Shown here: one piece after another, positions 8,239 to 17,199 of the stretch | Layout of the letters: each line of letters opens with the position of its first letter | Position numbering within the stretch: position 1 is the stretch's first letter | Assembly (NCBI GenBank): GCA_017446265.1 | Contig: JAFSRD010000012.1 | Location: 1-64,000 of the forward strand | Reading direction: 5' to 3' | Length of the DNA stretch: 64,000 nucleotides | Source of the DNA: Treponema sp. | GTDB lineage: Bacteria > Spirochaetota > Spirochaetia > Treponematales > Treponemataceae | Notes under the pieces: model-generated | Database searches by the model: none | The model's input: only the letters and a program-made list of their open reading frames with translations | What the model was told of the DNA's origin: nothing | Program-made: the position numbers and the translations under genes

Positions 8239-9057
8239 ATGACAGTGTTTACCTGGTCGAGTATTGAAAAAATCCTCTCTGATGCGGAATGTCTGCCGCC
8301 ACTTTTTGCCAACGGCAGCGCAATCACTGTGGGCAATTTTGATGGCATGCATATTGGTCATGCGGTGCTTTTCGACATGGTGCGCTCCGCGTCATCAGCG
8401 CGCTCGCTTGCTTCTGGTGCTGTCACGTTCAACCAGTCGTTCGGAGCATTCAAGGCTGACAATGCATATGGCGGCGACATTTCTACGCTCAACCAGCGGC
8501 TTGAACTATTTGAAAAAAACGGCATGTTGTTTGCCATAGTCATTGACTTTTCTGCTGAATTTGGTAAAATAGACGGAAGTAATTTTTTGTCAATGTTACG
8601 CACGTGCTGCCGCATGAACTACATAGCTGAAGGCGTTGATTTTCGGTGCGGGCATCGCGGTGCGTATGGCAGGAACGAAATTGCACAGTTTGCGCGAGAA
8701 AACGGCATTGCCGCAGAATTTGCGGCTCCTGTTCTGTGCAACGGAGAACGCGTAAGTTCATCGCTTATACGCTCTTTGATTCAGCGCGGTGATCTTTTTG
8801 CTGCTGAAAAAATGCTCGGCCGCAACTATGCGCTTGACTGTGCGCATGTGTCATGGACGCAGTGCAGTTCCATGCTTTTGTGCAGCCGCGAGCATATTGT
8901 GCAAGTGCTGCCGCCCGAAGGGATGTATGCTGTTGCGCTTGCAACGCCAGAAACACGCATGCGTGCGCGTCTTTATGTTGAGTCTCGTCACCTTCGCCTA
9001 GAGGCTTCTTCAGAAAACGCGCATGGCATACGGACGATTGAATTTATGCCAAATTGA
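8239..9057 (+). CDS. RibF-like FAD synthetase domain protein with degenerate riboflavin-kinase part
   Basis: A 272-residue protein whose N-terminal half is the RibF FMN adenylyltransferase (nucleotidyltransferase fold): AITVGNFDGMHIGH with the HxGH motif, EGVDFRCGHRGAYG, and SSSLIRSLIQRGD. In bifunctional RibF a riboflavin-kinase domain of about 120 residues follows, with a G-x-PTAN motif. Here only about 85 residues remain and that motif is absent, so the protein may make FAD from FMN but not FMN from riboflavin. A GTG at 8233 is an in-frame alternative start. It is followed closely by rpsO and pnp, the usual bacterial order. Confidence -1.
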   Translation: MTVFTWSSIEKILSDAECLPPLFANGSAITVGNFDGMHIGHAVLFDMVRSASSARSLASGAVTFNQSFGAFKADNAYGGDISTLNQRLELFEKNGMLFAIVIDFSAEFGKIDGSNFLSMLRTCCRMNYIAEGVDFRCGHRGAYGRNEIAQFARENGIAAEFAAPVLCNGERVSSSLIRSLIQRGDLFAAEKMLGRNYALDCAHVSWTQCSSMLLCSREHIVQVLPPEGMYAVALATPETRMRARLYVESRHLRLEASSENAHGIRTIEFMPN

Positions 9058-9080
9058 ATTTTGATGTAAGGAGAATATTA

Positions 9081-9350
9081 ATGGCACTTTCAAAAGAAAC
9101 GACATCTTCTGTTGTGACAAAATACGGTGCAAATGAAAAAGACACCGGCAATACGCGGGTGCAAGTTGCGCTGCTCACCGAGCGAATCAAGCAGCTTACC
9201 GAACACGAAAAGAAATTTCCAAAAGACAAACATTCAAAACGTGCGCTGCTCAAAGTAGTCGGTGCGCGGCGAAAACTGCTCAAGTATTATGCGCGCACAA
9301 ATCTTGAAGGATACCGTGCGCTCATCAAAGAGCTTGGTCTTCGCAAATGA
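9081..9350 (+). CDS. rpsO: 30S ribosomal protein S15
   Basis: An 89-residue S15 with the usual core: TGNTRVQVALLTERIKQLTEH, the KDKHSKRALLKVVGARRKLL 16S-rRNA-binding stretch, and YYARTNLEGYRALIKELGLRK at the C-terminus. It binds the 16S central domain during 30S assembly. The start at 9081 is set by AAGGAG 8 nt upstream; an upstream in-frame ATG at 9054 overlaps the previous gene and lacks an RBS. A Rho-independent terminator follows, so pnp is at least partly transcribed separately although the rpsO-pnp order is conserved. Confidence -1.
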   Translation: MALSKETTSSVVTKYGANEKDTGNTRVQVALLTERIKQLTEHEKKFPKDKHSKRALLKVVGARRKLLKYYARTNLEGYRALIKELGLRK

Positions 9351-9353
9351 CGC

Positions 9354-9398
9354 AAAGCCTGCATGACGCGTTCTCTGCGGTCGGCAGGCTTTTTGTTT
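9354..9398 (+). terminator. Rho-independent terminator after rpsO
   Basis: Perfect 9-bp arms AAAGCCTGC (9354-9362) and GCAGGCTTT (9384-9392) are followed by TTTGTTTT. Confidence -1.
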
Positions 9399-9503
9399 TA
9401 CGGGAAAATCGTTTTGTGCAAAATGCGATGCCGCATGCGGGATCGATGTTTTTAAAATTTTAATAAAATTTCATATCAAGAGATATATTGTAGAAGGATA
9501 AGA

Positions 9504-11603
9504 ATGGTACAAAGAGTAACAGCAAAAGTAGGAGACGCTGACCTCATTTTAGAGACAGGAAGAATTGGAAAGCAGGCGAACGGATGCGTGTTTGCCCAGT
9601 GGGGCGGTACTGTCGTCATTGCAACAGTATGCGCTTCAAGCAATGTTGTAGAAGGCATGGATTATGTTCCTGTCACCGTAGACTACAACGAAAAATTTTA
9701 CGCCGCAGGAAAAATACCCGGCGGATTTGTGAAACGCGAAGGACGCCCGAAAGACAAAGAGATTCTCGTGTCGCGCCTTATAGACAGGCCTATGCGCCCG
9801 CTTTTTGAAATGTCGTTCGGACGCGAGATTCAGATTGTGCCCACATGCGTTTCTGCCGACGGCATTCACACGCCTGACGTGCTTGCAGTTGTAGCATCAT
9901 CTGCTGCAGTAACGATTTCAGACATTCCGTTTCATGGACCGGTTGCGGCGTGCCGTGTTGCGTATCTTAACGGCGAGTACGTAATCAATCCGACGTTTGC
10001 GCAGATTGAAAAAGCGCAGCTTGAGATAGTCGTTGCAGGCACCGCAGAAGGCTTTACAATGGTGGAAGGCGGCGCGAACGAAGCGTCTGAAGATGTCATG
10101 CTCGGTGCGCTTGAAAAGGCGCAGCATTTTATCACAGAGATGTGCGGTCTGCAAAACGAGCTGCAAAAGCAATGCGGCAAGGAAAAATTGCCGCTTGCGC
10201 CGCTTGAGGTGACGCTTGCAAATGCCGAGCAGATTGAAGCCGAAGCGACGCCGCTTATGAAAGATGCGTGTTTCCGCGAGGGCAAAATGGCACGGAGCGC
10301 AGCGGTCAAAGAAGTAAAAAAACAGCTTGCAGAAAAACATGCGGAACAGCTTGAAGACGAAGTGCAGCTCAAACTGTTCAATGCGCTCATTGACGACATA
10401 CAGTACAAGTTGCTGCGCGCGTCTATTCTTGATGATGGCGTGCGCATTGACGGTCGCAAATGCGACGAAATCCGCCCGATTACATGCGAGATAAACGTGC
10501 TGCCGCGTCCGCACGGCTCTGCGCTTTTTACGCGCGGCGAAACACAGTCGCTTGCAGTAACAACGCTTGGCACGCAGCTCGACGAGCAGGAATACGATGA
10601 CATTGAAGGGAAGACGAGCGAGCATTTTATTTTGCACTACAACTTTCCGCCGTATTCTGTAGGCGAAGTTGGCAGGCTTTCAACAGGTCGTCGCGAAATT
10701 GGTCACGGAAATCTTGCGCGCCGCTCGCTTGCACCTATGGTGCCGAGCAGGGAAGAATTTCCATATACAGTGCGTGTCGTTTCAGAGATTTACGAATCGA
10801 ACGGTTCATCGTCGCAAGCGTCAACATGCGGCGGTTGCCTTTCAATGCTTGCAGCAGGCGTTCCGCTTAAAAAGATGGTTGCAGGCGTTGCAATGGGTTT
10901 AATCACTGACGGACCAAAATACGAGAAGTATAAAATCCTTTCGGATATTCTCGGCGAAGAGGACCATCTTGGCGACATGGACTTTAAAGTTGCAGGTACA
11001 CGAGACGGCATCACCGGCTTTCAGATGGACATAAAAATCGCAGGCGTTTCAATGAATATTATGAAAGAAGCGCTTGCACAGGCAAAAGCGGGACGGCTGC
11101 ATATTTTGTCTATTATGGAAAAATGCATAGACAAGCCACAATCAGTCAGCGAATATGCGCCAAAAATTCTTTCAATGAAAATTCCTGTCGATAAAATCGG
11201 CGCGCTTATCGGTCCTGGCGGAAAAATTATTAAAGCGTTGTGCTCCGAATACAACGTCACTATCAATGCAGATGAGGACGGCACGGTGACTATTTACGGT
11301 CAAACGGGAGCTGCTGCCGAAGCTGCTAAAAAAGCGGTGCGCGGCATCACAGACGACCCTGAAACTGGTACGATTTACAATGGCACTGTCAAGCGCATTA
11401 TGGATTTTGGCGCGTTCATTGAAATCTTGCCGGGCAAAGAAGGACTTTGCCACATATCAAAACTTTCGCACGGTCGCGTTGAAAAAGTTACTGACGTGCT
11501 CAAAGAAGGACAGCAGATTCCCGTAAAGCTGCTTGAAGTAGACAAAATGGGACGGCTCAATCTTTCGTACATTGACGCGCTCGACGAGCAGGCAAAAAAA
11601 TAA
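9504..11603 (+). CDS. pnp: Polyribonucleotide nucleotidyltransferase (PNPase)
   Basis: A 699-residue PNPase, of normal length. It contains two RNase PH-like domains: the first with GGTVVIATVCAS and GKIPGGFVKREGRP, the second with RPHGSALFTRGETQSLAV, FPPYSVGEVGR and the catalytic-region aspartates in DMDFKVAGTRDGITGFQMDIK. A KH domain (IGALIGPGGKIIKAL, about 565-620) and an S1 domain (GTVKRIMDFGAFIEILPGKEGLCHIS, about 630-695) follow. It degrades RNA 3'-to-5' by phosphorolysis. AAGGA precedes the ATG by 5 nt. Confidence -1.
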   Translation: MVQRVTAKVGDADLILETGRIGKQANGCVFAQWGGTVVIATVCASSNVVEGMDYVPVTVDYNEKFYAAGKIPGGFVKREGRPKDKEILVSRLIDRPMRPLFEMSFGREIQIVPTCVSADGIHTPDVLAVVASSAAVTISDIPFHGPVAACRVAYLNGEYVINPTFAQIEKAQLEIVVAGTAEGFTMVEGGANEASEDVMLGALEKAQHFITEMCGLQNELQKQCGKEKLPLAPLEVTLANAEQIEAEATPLMKDACFREGKMARSAAVKEVKKQLAEKHAEQLEDEVQLKLFNALIDDIQYKLLRASILDDGVRIDGRKCDEIRPITCEINVLPRPHGSALFTRGETQSLAVTTLGTQLDEQEYDDIEGKTSEHFILHYNFPPYSVGEVGRLSTGRREIGHGNLARRSLAPMVPSREEFPYTVRVVSEIYESNGSSSQASTCGGCLSMLAAGVPLKKMVAGVAMGLITDGPKYEKYKILSDILGEEDHLGDMDFKVAGTRDGITGFQMDIKIAGVSMNIMKEALAQAKAGRLHILSIMEKCIDKPQSVSEYAPKILSMKIPVDKIGALIGPGGKIIKALCSEYNVTINADEDGTVTIYGQTGAAAEAAKKAVRGITDDPETGTIYNGTVKRIMDFGAFIEILPGKEGLCHISKLSHGRVEKVTDVLKEGQQIPVKLLEVDKMGRLNLSYIDALDEQAKK

Positions 11604-11639
11604 CGCGCCTGCTCAGTTTAGCGACAAGGATTCAGTGCA

Positions 11640-12086
11640 ATGCAGCAGCTTGTCATACAGTGTACGGCACAGAAAGGCGCGCGGCTTCCTGCCTATAAAA
11701 CAGATGGCGCTGCAGGCGCCGACGTTTGCGCGTGCCTTTCCGCTCCTGTCGTGCTTGCGCCAGGAAAATATGCGCTCATTCCCACAGGGCTTTCTTTTGC
11801 AATCCCTGTAGGATTTGAAATGCAAGTGCGTGCGCGTTCGGGACTTGCCGCAAAAAACGGTATTGCTGTTTTGAATGCGCCCGGCACTATAGACAGCGAT
11901 TACCGTGGCGAGGTAAAAATCATTCTCATCAATTTAGGAGATGAGCCGTTTGTAGTCAACGATGGCGACCGCATAGCGCAACTTGTCGTTGCGCCCGTCA
12001 TGCAGGCGCAATTTGTTACGGCAGATTTTCTTGACAAAACAGCGCGCGGTGCAGGCGGATTCGGTTCCACTGGAGTAAACGCATGA
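11640..12086 (+). CDS. dut: dUTP diphosphatase
   Basis: A 148-residue trimeric-type dUTPase hydrolysing dUTP to dUMP and PPi. Motifs are in order: [10 protein letters not shown] (motif 1), [12 protein letters not shown] (2), [16 protein letters not shown] (3), [12 protein letters not shown] (4), and the glycine-rich C-terminal arm [10 protein letters not shown] (5). AAGGA is 9 nt upstream of the ATG. It lies 36 bp after pnp and is linked by overlapping start/stop codons to a 13-codon frame and then lptF, so it is probably the first or second gene of a dut-lptF-lptG transcript. Confidence -1.
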   Translation: MQQLVIQCTAQKGARLPAYKTDGAAGADVCACLSAPVVLAPGKYALIPTGLSFAIPVGFEMQVRARSGLAAKNGIAVLNAPGTIDSDYRGEVKIILINLGDEPFVVNDGDRIAQLVVAPVMQAQFVTADFLDKTARGAGGFGSTGVNA

Positions 12087-12124
12087 ATGAAATGCGGTTC
12101 GACGCAATTGAGGGCGTTGCATGA
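12083..12124 (+). CDS. Possible 13-codon coupling ORF between dut and lptF
   Basis: The frame encodes [13 protein letters not shown]. Its ATG overlaps the dut stop (ATGA at 12083-12086) and its TGA overlaps the lptF ATG (12121-12124). GGAG lies 7 nt upstream of its start. It would keep ribosomes on the message from dut to lptF. Such a short frame can arise by chance; no homology is claimed. Confidence -1.
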   Translation: MNEMRFDAIEGVA

Positions 12125-13326
12125 AAAATGTCATTTTGAAAAGTCGCGCGGCTGCTATTGCATGTAGGTGTGTTTCCAATATTGTTAAAAGTTTGCGTTC
12201 CCGTCGTGAAAAACTGGGCACGCACGTACTCGCCCGTTACATTGTTCGTGAGTTGCTTTTATATTTTGGCATACTGTTTTTATTTTTTTTTACGATTTTT
12301 TTTGTCAATCAGATTTTGCTTGTAGCCGAGCGTATTTTGCGGCAGGGCGCTCCCGTATGGGATGTCGTACGCCTTATGACGTACAGCTTGCCGTTCATCA
12401 TTGCGCAGTCGGCTCCGTTTGCAACGCTTGTAGGATTCCTTATGTGTCTTGGCCGCTTCATGAGCGACAATGAGATAATCATTTTTCGTGCATCAGGATT
12501 TGGCTACATGTATATTTTAAAACCTGTATTGCTGCTCGGCATCGCCATTTCGGGCGTTTCGTTTTTTGTGAACGACTATCTGTTGCCGCTCGGCACAATA
12601 AAATACAACAATCTGTACCGCGAAATACTTTCGTCAAATCCTGCTGTTGAGCTTGAGGCGCATTCAGTAAAGCGGCTGAACAACGCGACGCTCGTCATAG
12701 GCGATGTTTCGGGAACCGCCGTATCTGATTTAGTGTTGATAGACAGAGCTGACGATGGACGCACGCGTTTTATCGTTGCAGGCAAGTCCGAGTTGATAAG
12801 CGCTCGCAGAGAAGGCGTGCTCATGCAGATGAACATGACAGACGCACTCGCGCTTTTTTTAGATAGAAATGAGCGTGGCAACTACGATGTGCTTGAATCT
12901 GAAAAAGTTGCGCTCAACATTTTTGAATCATCATTTTTCGGCGGCGGCACAAGTGTAAGCCCGCGTGAAATGACTGCATACGACTTGGGGCGCACGGTAC
13001 GCGACATGCGGCGCAATGCAAATACTGACGAATACACGCTCAATATCTATACGCTTGAATACAATAAAAAATTTTCACTGCCGTTTGGCTCGTTCTTCTT
13101 TGCGCTGCTTGCGCTTCCGCTCGCACTCATGTTCGGCAGACAAAACGGTCAGACAATCGGGTTGATAATCGGCATTATCATCAGTTTTTTCTACTGGGCC
13201 ATGATGATTTTGGGACAATACGCTTCAAGCAGAAACGGCTTCAGCGGTTTTTGGAGCACATGGATTCCGAACGTTATCATAGGCGTGGCAGGAATCTTGT
13301 TTTACATTGGCTTAAAAAAACAATGA
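12121..13326 (+). CDS. lptF: LPS-export-type ABC permease LptF (YjgP/YjgQ family)
   Basis: A 401-residue inner-membrane permease with three helices at each end and a periplasmic beta-jellyroll region between (about 155-300). Family cues are YIVRELLLYFGILFLFFFTIFFVNQ near the N-terminus and LPFGSFFFALLALPLALMFG before the last helices. With LptG it forms the transmembrane part of the Lpt exporter. Many treponemes lack classical LPS, so the cargo here could be another glycolipid; that is inference. GAGGG lies 6 nt before the ATG. The stop overlaps the next gene's start (ATGA). Confidence -1.
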   Translation: MKNVILKSRAAAIACRCVSNIVKSLRSRREKLGTHVLARYIVRELLLYFGILFLFFFTIFFVNQILLVAERILRQGAPVWDVVRLMTYSLPFIIAQSAPFATLVGFLMCLGRFMSDNEIIIFRASGFGYMYILKPVLLLGIAISGVSFFVNDYLLPLGTIKYNNLYREILSSNPAVELEAHSVKRLNNATLVIGDVSGTAVSDLVLIDRADDGRTRFIVAGKSELISARREGVLMQMNMTDALALFLDRNERGNYDVLESEKVALNIFESSFFGGGTSVSPREMTAYDLGRTVRDMRRNANTDEYTLNIYTLEYNKKFSLPFGSFFFALLALPLALMFGRQNGQTIGLIIGIIISFFYWAMMILGQYASSRNGFSGFWSTWIPNVIIGVAGILFYIGLKKQ

Positions 13327-14399
13327 CGCTCGTAAAATATTTGTACAAGCAATTTTTTCCCGTGCTGTTCGGGGCGATTCTTCTTTCTGCCGTTGTGCTC
13401 AACCTTGTCGATGTGCTTATGAATTTGTGGCGGTATATTCAAAATCACGTTCCTGCCCGCGATGTCTTTTACATAATGGCGCTGTATACGCCGAAAACAA
13501 TTTGGTACGCAATTCCGCTTGGCATATTGTTTGCCACATCGTATACGTTGAGCGTTCTCTATGCCCACAATGAGCTGACAGCTGTTTTTGCCTCTGGCGT
13601 TTCGCTTCTTCGTTTTACAGTGCCGCTGCTCGTTTTGGCTGCATGCATGAGTTTTTGCCTGTTTTTGCTTGATGACAAGCTTGCTGTGGAAACATATGCT
13701 AAGAAGCAGGAACTGCAAAATGCGTTGCTGAATCAAGAGCAGACGCTTGACAATGACAGCATTGTCATTCTTGCAGAGGGTGGAAATATTGTGTACAAAG
13801 CAGACTCGTATGAAGACGCGCAAAAACGGCTTTTCAATGTGCATCTTGTTTTTCGCAGCGAAAGCAAAAAGCTTCAGGCAGTGATTCGTGCAGATATGGC
13901 GCTGTGGGATGAAAACAGCAGTACATGGAAATTGCAGAATGCAACGCAATATGCGCATCAAGGTGGAAAAATAGTGACGGGAGCCGTTTCACATGATTTT
14001 ATCAGTCGCCTCACAGAGCCACCTGAAACGTTTCGCAACAATGTAGTTTCTGTTGAAGAAGTGACCGCACGTGCTGCAAAAGTGTACATTGAGCATTTGA
14101 AGCGTACAGGTTTGCCGTACAATGAAGCGCTCTCGCTGTATTACAAGAAGTTTTCGTTTCCGTTTATCGTTTTTATTGTTGTGTTTTTGTCGATTGGACT
14201 TTCAGGACATGCAACGAAAAATGTCATGCTCATAAGTCTTGCACTTTCGATTGGAGCGGCAGTTGCTTTTTATGTGACGCAGATGGTGACTATGTTGCTT
14301 GCAAAGTTCGGCTATATTTCAGCATTTTCAGGCGCGTGGTTTCCGGTGTTTTTATTCGTAGTGATAAGTATTGTGCTTTTGCGCTATACAAGAACCTGA
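13323..14399 (+). CDS. lptG: LPS-export-type ABC permease LptG (YjgP/YjgQ family)
   Basis: A 358-residue paralog of the preceding gene with the same three-helix, periplasmic domain, three-helix plan: TLVKYLYKQFFPVLFGAILLSAVVL at the N-terminus and KFSFPFIVFIVVFLSIGLSG near the C-terminus. The start at 13323 (ATG overlapping the lptF TGA) is preferred to a longer upstream frame, implying translational coupling. LptF and LptG normally function as a heterodimer with the ATPase LptB, which is not in the window. Confidence -1.
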   Translation: MTLVKYLYKQFFPVLFGAILLSAVVLNLVDVLMNLWRYIQNHVPARDVFYIMALYTPKTIWYAIPLGILFATSYTLSVLYAHNELTAVFASGVSLLRFTVPLLVLAACMSFCLFLLDDKLAVETYAKKQELQNALLNQEQTLDNDSIVILAEGGNIVYKADSYEDAQKRLFNVHLVFRSESKKLQAVIRADMALWDENSSTWKLQNATQYAHQGGKIVTGAVSHDFISRLTEPPETFRNNVVSVEEVTARAAKVYIEHLKRTGLPYNEALSLYYKKFSFPFIVFIVVFLSIGLSGHATKNVMLISLALSIGAAVAFYVTQMVTMLLAKFGYISAFSGAWFPVFLFVVISIVLLRYTRT

Positions 14400-14466
14400 T
14401 GTCGTCTGAAGATTTGCGTGAAGCGATAATGCATTGCACAGTTATGCTATATAAGGATACAAGCGC

Positions 14467-15600
14467 ATGAACATGTTTTCAATTATCCATAAGAGTACGG
14501 ACGGCGTTTCTCGTACGGGAATGTTGCATTTGCCGCATGGCACGGTGCGCACGCCAGTGTTCATGCCTGTAGGCACGAGCGCAACTGTCAAAGCGGTGTC
14601 AAAAGACGCGCTTGAAGAAATCGGCTTTGAGATAATTCTTGCAAACACGTACCATCTTTTTTTGCGGCCAGGAGCAGATTTAATACAGGAAGCGGGCGGC
14701 TTGCATGGATTTTCGACATGGCAAAACAATTTTCTTACAGACTCCGGCGGCTTTCAAGTATTTTCCCTTGCAAAGCTCCGAAAAATCACAGAAGAAGGTG
14801 TTGCGTTTCAAAGCCACATAGACGGCTCGCGCCATTTGTTCACGCCTGAAAATGTCGTTGAAACGCAGGTAAAATTCAACAGCGATATACAGATGCAGCT
14901 TGACGTGTGCACCGGTTGGGGCGTGGAGCGAAAAGAGGCGCAACGCGCACTTGCAATTACAACGGCGTGGGCACGTCGTGCGCTTGATTCATGGAAGCGC
15001 GCCCGGGAATGCGGCTATGGCGGATTTCTCTTTCCGATAGTGCAGGGCAATTTTTTTGAAGATTTGCGTAAAGAGAGCGCGCAATTTGTTTCATCGCTTG
15101 AGACCGCGGGAATAGCAATAGGGGGGCTTTCAGTAGGCGAGCCTTCCGGGCAGTTCGCGCATTTTTTGCAGCACACAATGCAGTTTTTGCCAGAGGAAAA
15201 GCCAAAGTACGTCATGGGCATTGGCACGCCCGAATACATCCTTGAAGCAGTTGCTGACGGTGTTGACATGTTCGATTGCGTGCTTCCTACGCGCAATGCG
15301 CGAAACGGCTCGTACTTTACGCACGACGGCATGCTGTCAATAAAGCAAGAGCGTTTTGCGCGCGACTTTTCGCCGATTGACAGTGAGTGTGACTGCAAAG
15401 TGTGCCGCACCTATTCTCGTGCGTATTTGCGCCATCTTTTTAAAGAGCAGGAAATTTTGAGCGCCATGCTTTCGTCGTATCATAATCTGTATTTTTTGCA
15501 TCATATGATGACGAGCGTGCGTAACGCAATTGAAGAAAACAGGTTTTTAAAATATAAACGTGATTTTCTTGCGCGATTTACCGCAGGAAATGTCCGATAA
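14467..15600 (+). CDS. tgt: tRNA-guanine transglycosylase (queuine tRNA-ribosyltransferase)
   Basis: A 377-residue TIM-barrel enzyme that exchanges guanine 34 for a 7-deazaguanine in tRNAs with GUN anticodons. It contains TPVFMPVGTSATVKAVS, the substrate-binding DSGGFQVFSL with a catalytic Asp, GGLSVGEP, PKYVMGIGTPE and the nucleophile region DMFDCVLPTRNARNG. The zinc site is CDCKVCRTYSRAYLRHL with a further His downstream. AAGGA is 9 nt before the ATG. It follows lptG by 67 bp with its own AT-rich promoter-like stretch (TATATA at 14448). Confidence -1.
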   Translation: MNMFSIIHKSTDGVSRTGMLHLPHGTVRTPVFMPVGTSATVKAVSKDALEEIGFEIILANTYHLFLRPGADLIQEAGGLHGFSTWQNNFLTDSGGFQVFSLAKLRKITEEGVAFQSHIDGSRHLFTPENVVETQVKFNSDIQMQLDVCTGWGVERKEAQRALAITTAWARRALDSWKRARECGYGGFLFPIVQGNFFEDLRKESAQFVSSLETAGIAIGGLSVGEPSGQFAHFLQHTMQFLPEEKPKYVMGIGTPEYILEAVADGVDMFDCVLPTRNARNGSYFTHDGMLSIKQERFARDFSPIDSECDCKVCRTYSRAYLRHLFKEQEILSAMLSSYHNLYFLHHMMTSVRNAIEENRFLKYKRDFLARFTAGNVR

Positions 15601-15700
15601 TCAAAATGCAGGGTGCGTTCATTGTGAACGGATGTGCAGCACTGTAGGCATAGTGTTTTTTGCCGTGCACACATCATTTCTGTCGTTTGGGAGGTTCGCT

Positions 15701-17176
15701 ATGAAAATCATTTTGTCGGCGCTTATATTTTTGTTTTGTGCGTTGCCTGTGTTTTGTCAGGAAGCAGACAACGCGCTTTCTGTGCAGGAGCGCAGCGTGC
15801 AAAAGGCAGTGGCAGGATTTGCCGACGTGCCGCCTGCAAAACGGCCGCGTGCACCAAACAGTGAAAAAAGCGAGGAAGCTGCGCTTAACGACGAAGGAAA
15901 GAACGCTGTACAGGAATATAGCGAAACGTTGCAATACGGCGTGTCTCCTGAAATCATTGAACTCATCGATAAATTTATTAAAAATGACGATCCGCGCTTT
16001 GTAGATGAGATATATGATGTGTTTCAAAAAACAAAAACACCTTCTGTGCGTGAAAAAGTGTTTGAATATTTTGCGCATTTTAAAGACCCGTGCCTTGAAG
16101 ACTACGCAGTGGAAATATTGAATGACCCGTACGACACAAAAGACAGTACTGTTTCGCTCGTGTTCAAATATGTTTCAGACGTGCGCTGCAAGCCTGCAAT
16201 TCCTGCTGTTATACGCCTGCTCGAATTGGATGACACAAAATATTTTGAAGGCGCGCTTACGACACTCGGCGAAATTGGCGACGCGTCTGAAGCATTGTAC
16301 CTTGCAGATTTTATTGAACGCGATGATTTGACAATGCCGCAGCGTCAGGCGCTTGCTCGTGTGCTTGGAAAACTCGGTGCAGTTGAAACGTGGGAAAAGC
16401 TTTCGTTCATTGCGCAGAACGAAGATGAAAATACGTTTATCAGAATGTATGCTGCAGAAGCAATCGGCAACATGAAAAAGCAGGAATCAATTCCCATACT
16501 TGTCGAGTTATACGAAGCGGGCGACCCAAATTTTCGCCAGTACGTTATCAAGGGATTGGCAAATTATCCTGAAAGCGCGGAAGCAAAAGCAGTGATTATG
16601 CAGGGAATCCGCGACGAGCATTACAAAGTGCGCCTTGAATCAATTGCGGCAGTGAAAAAACTCAACATGAGCGAAGCATCTCCGTATCTTATTTATCGCG
16701 CCAAAAACGACAAAGAAAAAGTTGTTAAGAATGCGTGCTACGATGCAATTGCGGTGCTTGGCACAAAAGATGGCATTGCGTACCTCGTTTCAATTTTGGA
16801 AGACAAAAAGGCTGGCGACACGACAAAGGCAGAGGCGGTAAAAGCGCTTATTGCAAACAACGCAGGTGAGACGCACATTATTGCGCTTGCGCAGGAGACG
16901 CTCAAAGATGATTTGCACAAGCCGCTCCGCTATGCAATTGGCAAAGAACTTGCAAAATACGGAAAGCCTTCATACGAAGCGGTGTGCCGCAGTTTTCTCT
17001 CTTCAAAAGATGTTGCTACAGTGAGTCTTGGGCTTGACATATACAAAAAAGGCAGGTACGGCGGTGTGACGGGCGCAGTGCAGTCGCTTGTCGCCGACAA
17101 AAGGGCAGGCGTAAATCAGACGCGCGCGCGGAAAATTCTCGGCATGGAAGAAGACGCAACTGACGGCACAAAGTAG
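15701..17176 (+). CDS. Exported HEAT-repeat protein
   Basis: A 491-residue protein with a signal peptide (MKIILSALIFLFCALPVFCQ) and, from about residue 85 to 470, repeated helical pairs of HEAT type, such as PAIPAVIRLLELDDTKYFEGALTTLGEIGD and IPILVELYEAGDPNFRQYVIKGLANY. HEAT solenoids are protein-binding scaffolds; no catalytic motif is seen. By inference it is periplasmic. GGGAGG before the ATG at 15701 sets the start. It converges on the helicase gene downstream. Partner and function unknown. Confidence -1.
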   Translation: MKIILSALIFLFCALPVFCQEADNALSVQERSVQKAVAGFADVPPAKRPRAPNSEKSEEAALNDEGKNAVQEYSETLQYGVSPEIIELIDKFIKNDDPRFVDEIYDVFQKTKTPSVREKVFEYFAHFKDPCLEDYAVEILNDPYDTKDSTVSLVFKYVSDVRCKPAIPAVIRLLELDDTKYFEGALTTLGEIGDASEALYLADFIERDDLTMPQRQALARVLGKLGAVETWEKLSFIAQNEDENTFIRMYAAEAIGNMKKQESIPILVELYEAGDPNFRQYVIKGLANYPESAEAKAVIMQGIRDEHYKVRLESIAAVKKLNMSEASPYLIYRAKNDKEKVVKNACYDAIAVLGTKDGIAYLVSILEDKKAGDTTKAEAVKALIANNAGETHIIALAQETLKDDLHKPLRYAIGKELAKYGKPSYEAVCRSFLSSKDVATVSLGLDIYKKGRYGGVTGAVQSLVADKRAGVNQTRARKILGMEEDATDGTK

Positions 17177-17199
17177 GGCGTGCGCACTGAATAAATTGT

